Shown here: positions 59,586-64,000 of the stretch, one piece after another
Numbering within the stretch: the stretch's first letter is position 1
Layout of the letters: each line of letters starts with the position of its first letter
Position numbers and translations under genes: made by a program
Origin: Trichuris trichiura
Taxonomy: Eukaryota; Nematoda; Enoplea; Trichinellida; Trichuridae
NCBI GenBank assembly: GCA_037903355.1
Contig: JBAJFE010000011.1
Coordinates: 2,799,001 to 2,863,000, forward strand
Direction: 5' to 3'
Length of the DNA stretch: 64,000 bases
Notes under the pieces: generated by a model
The model's input: only the letters and a program-made list of their open reading frames with translations
Told to the model about the DNA's origin: nothing
Database searches by the model: none

Positions 59586-60244
59586 CCCAGTGTGAGAAGT
59601 AGGAACAGTGGACCTGGAAAGCGGACGATAGTCAATGGGCGCTGGACAGTGGACACTGAACTGAGTGCAAAGACCGCGGCGACGAACCCCCCATGTAGAA
59701 AACAAGGTAGTGGGAATAAGTAGCGGGATGTGGTAGGAATTGCTGTCCTGTTCCGGTCTGTGTGCGCGAAAATGACCCTGGAGCTGGACAGCGTAGGGTT
59801 TTGAAGGGTGACAACTTCCTGACGGGAAAATAGGTAAGGCAGTTAGTGAGTATGCGCGAGAGAGGTTTTAGCTTGTGGTATCCATCAGTTTTCCCTTCTG
59901 AGCTCCCGCTGAGATTCTGATTTGTCGGGTAGGAGAGACAATAATAGTGGGTTTGAGATTGAGAATACTTGTGTTGTCGTATCGAAGTATTATACCGTTG
60001 TCGTATTTTCGTTTGCTCCCTTCTGAATTGATTTCCCTCAAAAGTTTCGCTTTTCCCTTTGTTCGAAAGTGCAATTTGTTGAAAATAAAAAATTTGAATT
60101 GTTCTATAAAAGTGTGATCTTTCAGCCGGTCGCATATCCGGAAAAAGAGTAAAGGTTGAAGGCAAAATGCACTTACAGCCGGAAAAACCTTGAGCTCTTT
60201 ACGTTTGATTCTAATGCAAATGAAATTTAATAGTCGCTTTCAGG
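59586..60244. other. no gene established
   Basis: A 177-codon frame on the minus strand (59632-60165) has no family pattern or domain and low-complexity ends; treated as chance. Confidence 0.35.
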
Positions 60245-61188
60245 TTAACAGCAGCCGACATTTTGAGACATTGGCCTGTCTAGCAATTGTTGTAGACAAG
60301 GTAAGTTGAATTTAAAAAATTTCATTTGCAGGTGAAGTGTTTGTTGCTCTCGCATACGCCAGAATAACTAAATGGATAGCGAAAAGAAGTCAAAAAGAAA
60401 CGAATAGGTATGAACGATAAATTTGAAACGTTATTGTTTCAGTTTAGCATTATGAAACGAAGGAATGGTCACAACATGTTAAAAAGAAATTGCTTCCTCC
60501 TAAATGGATTTGGTAAGAAACGTTCATATTGTGTAGTAAGTGTATTTCAGGATTGGAAACAAATCCAAATGGAAAAATGACGCATCATAAAAGGTAAGAA
60601 TGAAAAATTTTTTCGTTTTGAGTAAACTAAAAGTAAAGTTTCAGATAATCTTGCCGGAGGGAACTGAAGCGAACATTTGTAAACAATGAAAACAGGTCAA
60701 ATTCGCTGTTCAAACAGAAAGGAAAAGTAATAGACCAAAGAAGTCTATTAGTTTGCATCGAAGAAGCTACTCGGATGGAATGTAAACAGGAAAGTCAGGT
60801 CAAATCGTTCATTGACCAGGCTAAAGTAAGCGTTTTGCCTTATCTTTGTTACATCAGAGGTCAGATAACGGCCGTTAGTAGCTGCTGCTGATTTGCATAA
60901 TGTTAGGTCGTCTTGAAACTGTGATTAATAATATCATATGGACAGTGGTATATCATTGGTATGATCATCATTGTCATAGTCCTTCTACATTGGTAAGTAT
61001 ATAAGTTAATTAGTTCTGTCATGGTGAATTAGAGTTGACAAACAGACGTTTTAGAGAAAGTGAACGGAAATTGCTGATGGCAAAGGAAGCGATGAGTAAA
61101 AAGCTGATAAAATCTAGCATGAATTCAAGGTGTTAGAATTTACCACAATGGACACAAAGAAATGAATCAGTTGACGATGATTTGGTAG
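60245..61188 (+). CDS. candidate multi-exon gene with one membrane helix
   Basis: A run of strong splice pairs with short introns: GTAAGT...TTTGCAG (about 60301-60331), GTATGA...TTTCAG, GTAAGA...TTTCAG (twice) and GTAAGC...ACAG. Best coding pieces: EVFVALAYARITKWIAK (about 60335), a 58-codon stretch to about 60826 (QKGKVIDQRSLLVCIEEA, QESQVKSFIDQAK), a helix QWYIIGMIIIVIVLLHW (about 60943-60992) and a charged piece RFRESERKLLMAKEAMSKK (about 61048-61130). Not every join keeps frame: the helix-to-charged join makes TGA. Either some sites are misplaced or the gene is decaying. Family not recognised. Confidence 0.35.
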
Positions 61189-62225
61189 GTACCATTTGAA
61201 AAAGACCGATCGTCAGCTGAGACAAGTTTGGCATTTCTACTGCTCACATATATTGGATGTGATAAAGGCATAGTTTGCGGTAAGCTGTCTTTTACCTTGT
61301 TACAAAAAAATTGCTTTTGTTGCACGGATAGATAATGAATTATTTTTAGGCTAAAACAACATTGCAGTTGTTGTAGTGTATTTCATTGTGATACTATTGC
61401 ATTCTATGTTTTGCATGCTGAATTGGATAATGAAATAAAGAATTGTTGGGAGGTCCTTCGGGTGAAATGCCAAAGTAAAATCTACCCAAAGCAGTGCGGA
61501 TTGTTCTCGATGACTTGGCAAAGTTTTGTCTCGTTTTGAACTAATAACCGCCCATCCATACGTTGGTAGGGCATTCAGTTTCAGCCAGAAGTCAGAACCT
61601 ATAAGAAGAACTACACGACATTCTGTTCCATTGGTAAGAATTGATGTTTGCATGCGGGGTGTGTTAATAACATTGAAGTCTCACACATGGATTAATTGCA
61701 TGACAGTGATCTCATATATCTATTTGTGTGACATCCTCATCTATTACATCATGGCATGATATAGGTTTAATTGTGTCGCGTTGTGCTCGTATATAATTTT
61801 AAATATATGGGATAGTATTGTTCTCACGTTTGACCGTTGGATTCTGGTTATGGGCTTGTAGGTTTTCGTTAGAGGAGGTACGGTGTAGAAGTTGCGAAGT
61901 TTACAATGGCTAAAATTATCTGCAATGGTTAACAAATGGTGTTATATGTCCACAAAGACACAATCCACAAATCGTTTGTCACGGACTCGATTACAAGGAA
62001 AGCAAAGTCGGAAAATGACCGCCCATTTCGCACAGTCAGAGCGAAGGTGGTGACAAAAAATATGTGAACTGTATGCAAACTCGGTTGGCCAATTGTGAGC
62101 AGCAGAGATTATTTTGAGAAAGGATAAAAAGTGCAAGGTGTGTCGAAAGAAGCAAATGGAAGTCACGAATTGAAAAGTTAAAAAACAATTCAATGGGAAT
62201 TGAAGTGCTCTAGCAAGATTACGCA
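61189..62225. other. no gene recognised; one element fragment
   Basis: At 61541-61584, CCATCCATACGTTGGTAGGGC matches an arm piece of the 55.3 kb element family. Otherwise short frames. Confidence 0.4.
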
Positions 62226-62345
62226 ATGCCAGCGGAAGAAAGCAGCAGCGACAAGCATAAGAATGGAAGGACTACTGTCACAAAGATAACAAGAAAGCCT
62301 CAAGATCAACGACAAGCGCGACAAGACAACATCCGACGGACTTGA
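62226..62345 (+). CDS. small charged ORF, 39 residues, unknown
   Basis: MPAEESSSDKHKNGRTTVTK followed by a basic end and a stop. Polar and charged throughout, so it could be the last exon of the gene ending near 61.2 kb; nothing ties them directly. Confidence 0.18.
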   Translation: MPAEESSSDKHKNGRTTVTKITRKPQDQRQARQDNIRRT

Positions 62346-62989
62346 AATGTACAGAGCAGTTTAAAAGGAAAGAAAGTTTAAAACCACAAGACATCCACAC
62401 CAATTTTGGCAACTTCTGCCATCCTCACACTGACCAATGGACCTATGGACCTTCATGAAACATATTCTGCTCTGAAATGGGGATACTATACCGTGCCTTC
62501 TCTGATGGAAACGGACCGCATGTTGCCTGTTCTTAAAAGGTACAACGCTTGAGATTAGGAGTTGTACCACTTGCTTGTAACCCGTGGAGCCATACCATTC
62601 CTGTGGTACCTATATACCTGCATGCGAAGTATGAATGTCGCTCGCATAGGTCTAAAATATCTAATGGAGTCCTATAACGTACAGCGGTCTAGTAGTGGGC
62701 ATGATTCCTAGATGTATGATTGGAATTGAAGCATACATGTTAGATTGGCATGGAGTGTATAACCCCTGTGCAGATGGATGTTCTGGCACTGGCATGTTGC
62801 CTTCACGTAGAGGGTATATCTCCTACGAGCGTAAATATTCTTGCATGAAAGGACCATGCTAACAGTATGACAATCCAGCGAGAAAATTGTCATCGCTAAC
62901 ATAGTCAATGCATGAAAAGGAGTCACTGTGCAAGTCCATAAAATCATCTCATGAGGATGTCACACAAATAGTAGCATCGAACACGTTGC

Positions 62990-63540
62990 ATGCTGGAGAT
63001 CACTGAAAAGTGCATGTCCAAGTCATTGCATCAGGGGGTACTCTCGAACCGCTTGTCAAAGTCATCGCATGCGGAGGGTACCCTCAAAATTGCATGTCAA
63101 AATCATCGCATGCGGAGGGTACCCTCAAAATTGCATGTCAAAATCATCGCATGCGGAGGGTACCCTCAAAATCGCATGTGAGAATCACAGCATGAGGGGA
63201 TATCCTGAAAATTGCATGTCAAAATCATCGCATGCGGAGGGTAGCCTCAAAATTGCATGTGAAAGTGATCGCATGCAGAGGGTACCCTCAAAATTGCATG
63301 TCAAAATCATCGCATGCGGAGGGTAGCCTCAAAATTGCATGTGAAAGTGATCGCATGCAGAGGGTACCCTCAAAATTGCATCCCAAAGTCATCGCATGGG
63401 GGAAATACTCTAATCTGCATGTCAAAATCACTGCATGAGGGGAGTACCCCCAAAAGTGCATGTCAAAATCAGTGCACGAGGGGGTACTCCCAAAATTTGC
63501 ATGTCAGAATGATCGCACGAGGGGGTATGACTCATCCATC
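62990..63540. repeat. 41-bp minisatellite, about 13 units
   Basis: Unit approximately GCATGTCAAAATCATCGCAT followed by GCGGAGGGTACCCTCAAAATT. The middle units are near identical; units drift towards the right end (GAGGGGGTACTCCC). Each unit holds two palindromes, GCATGC and GGGTACCC. Since 41 is not a multiple of 3 and the unit has no stop, all three plus frames stay open; these frames are not genes. Confidence 0.9.
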
Positions 63541-64000
63541 CATCTCAGAAATAACCGCATGAGAGGTTGTCACTCGCAATGTCACTCGAAACGTGGTAAT
63601 GGGGAAGGAACCACGTGATCAAAAAAATCACACCAGGGGGAAGAAGGTTGCTCAAAAAAACCACTAAGTAAACAAAGACTTAAAAAACGCGCCGGATGCC
63701 GGCATAATACACTCGAATACAGGAGCGGATTCCCGATCCGTGCTAATACCAGGAATCGGATCCACCAATCGGACCGAAAGAACCTGGCCGAAGACAACCC
63801 CCCTCCCAGAAAATGAACCAGGAGAGAGAGAGAGACTGAGAATGAAAGACTGAATGAAAAGAACTGAACATGATGAGAGAAACAGCTCATCTGCTCAGAG
63901 GAGAGAAGATATGAGAGGAGACAAAATGAGAGAATGATGATCACGAGACGCGATCAGCTGAGAGCGCGATCCATAAGATGATTCCAGACCATGTCTTCGA
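63541..64000. other. purine-rich end region, no gene recognised
   Basis: GA-rich low complexity (AGAGAGAGAGAGACTGAG near 63822). The minus-strand frame 63582-63944 is Ser/Leu/Phe-rich because of this composition and is not called. Confidence 0.45.

Noticed and set aside
59306..59705. Long THDMRHATHD-type frames on both strands
   Set aside because: They are translations of the simple satellite.
59632..60165. 177-codon minus-strand ORF
   Set aside because: No domain, signal peptide or splice context; sequence is low complexity at one end. Length alone is weak evidence.
62990..63562. CRISPR-like array or repeat protein genes at 63 kb
   Set aside because: Units are contiguous with no unique spacers, the genome is eukaryotic, and all frames are open only because the 41-bp unit has no stop.
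63582..63944. 120-codon minus-strand ORF
   Set aside because: Ser/Leu/Phe-rich because of the GA-rich strand; no other support.

Overview
The window is eukaryotic DNA, most likely from a nematode. The genes are split by GT-AG introns that are often only 40-62 nt long. The recognisable families fit a nematode: a ROS1/ROL-3-type receptor ectodomain, SCP/TAPS (CAP) secreted proteins, DUF229 ectoproteins and SLC36-type amino-acid transporters. A clade I (Trichuris-like) worm is a guess from the very short introns and the gene set, not something the sequence proves.

Layout. (1) 0-3.7 kb, minus strand: at least 17 small exons of a ROS1/sevenless/ROL-3-like receptor, in the order FN3, FN3, beta-propeller, FN3, beta-propeller, FN3. 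It runs off the left edge before any membrane or kinase part; possible 5' exons lie at 5.8-6.4 kb. (2) 7.0-19.0 kb, minus strand: a gene pair present twice. Each pair is a small secreted-type protein with GY...W motifs followed by a CAP-domain gene. The two CAP genes have matching CAP exon lengths, the same TATA-like element, and a 45-nt intron holding an in-frame stop just before a Ser/Thr/Pro-rich tail. In the left copy the tail exon has multiplied into tandem cassettes. (3) 19-26 kb: few genes, with a DNA-transposon remnant, a tRNA-Asp 5' half and an inverted-repeat element. (4) 25.9-55.7 kb: a segment of about 9-9.6 kb present three times. Each unit carries one intact two-exon DUF229 gene (680 codons in all three) and a decayed SLC36-like transporter gene downstream, plus a fragment of another SLC36-like gene upstream. 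(5) 55.7-64 kb: more inverted-repeat elements, weakly supported small genes, a simple satellite near 59.4 kb and a 41-bp minisatellite at 63.0-63.5 kb.

The most interesting signal runs across regions. At least seven places on both strands carry the hammerhead-ribozyme core (CTGANGA, a hairpin, then GAAA) with constant 28-29 nt spacing. Most lie in the arms or loops of inverted-repeat elements flanked by 11-13 bp direct repeats. Two of these elements can be compared with empty sites in a sister copy of the triplicated segment. Hammerhead core plus long target duplications points to non-autonomous Penelope-like or retrozyme-like retroelements in inverted-dimer form.

Gene models were joined by eye from splice signals, phase and family patterns; no alignment, transcript or search was available.
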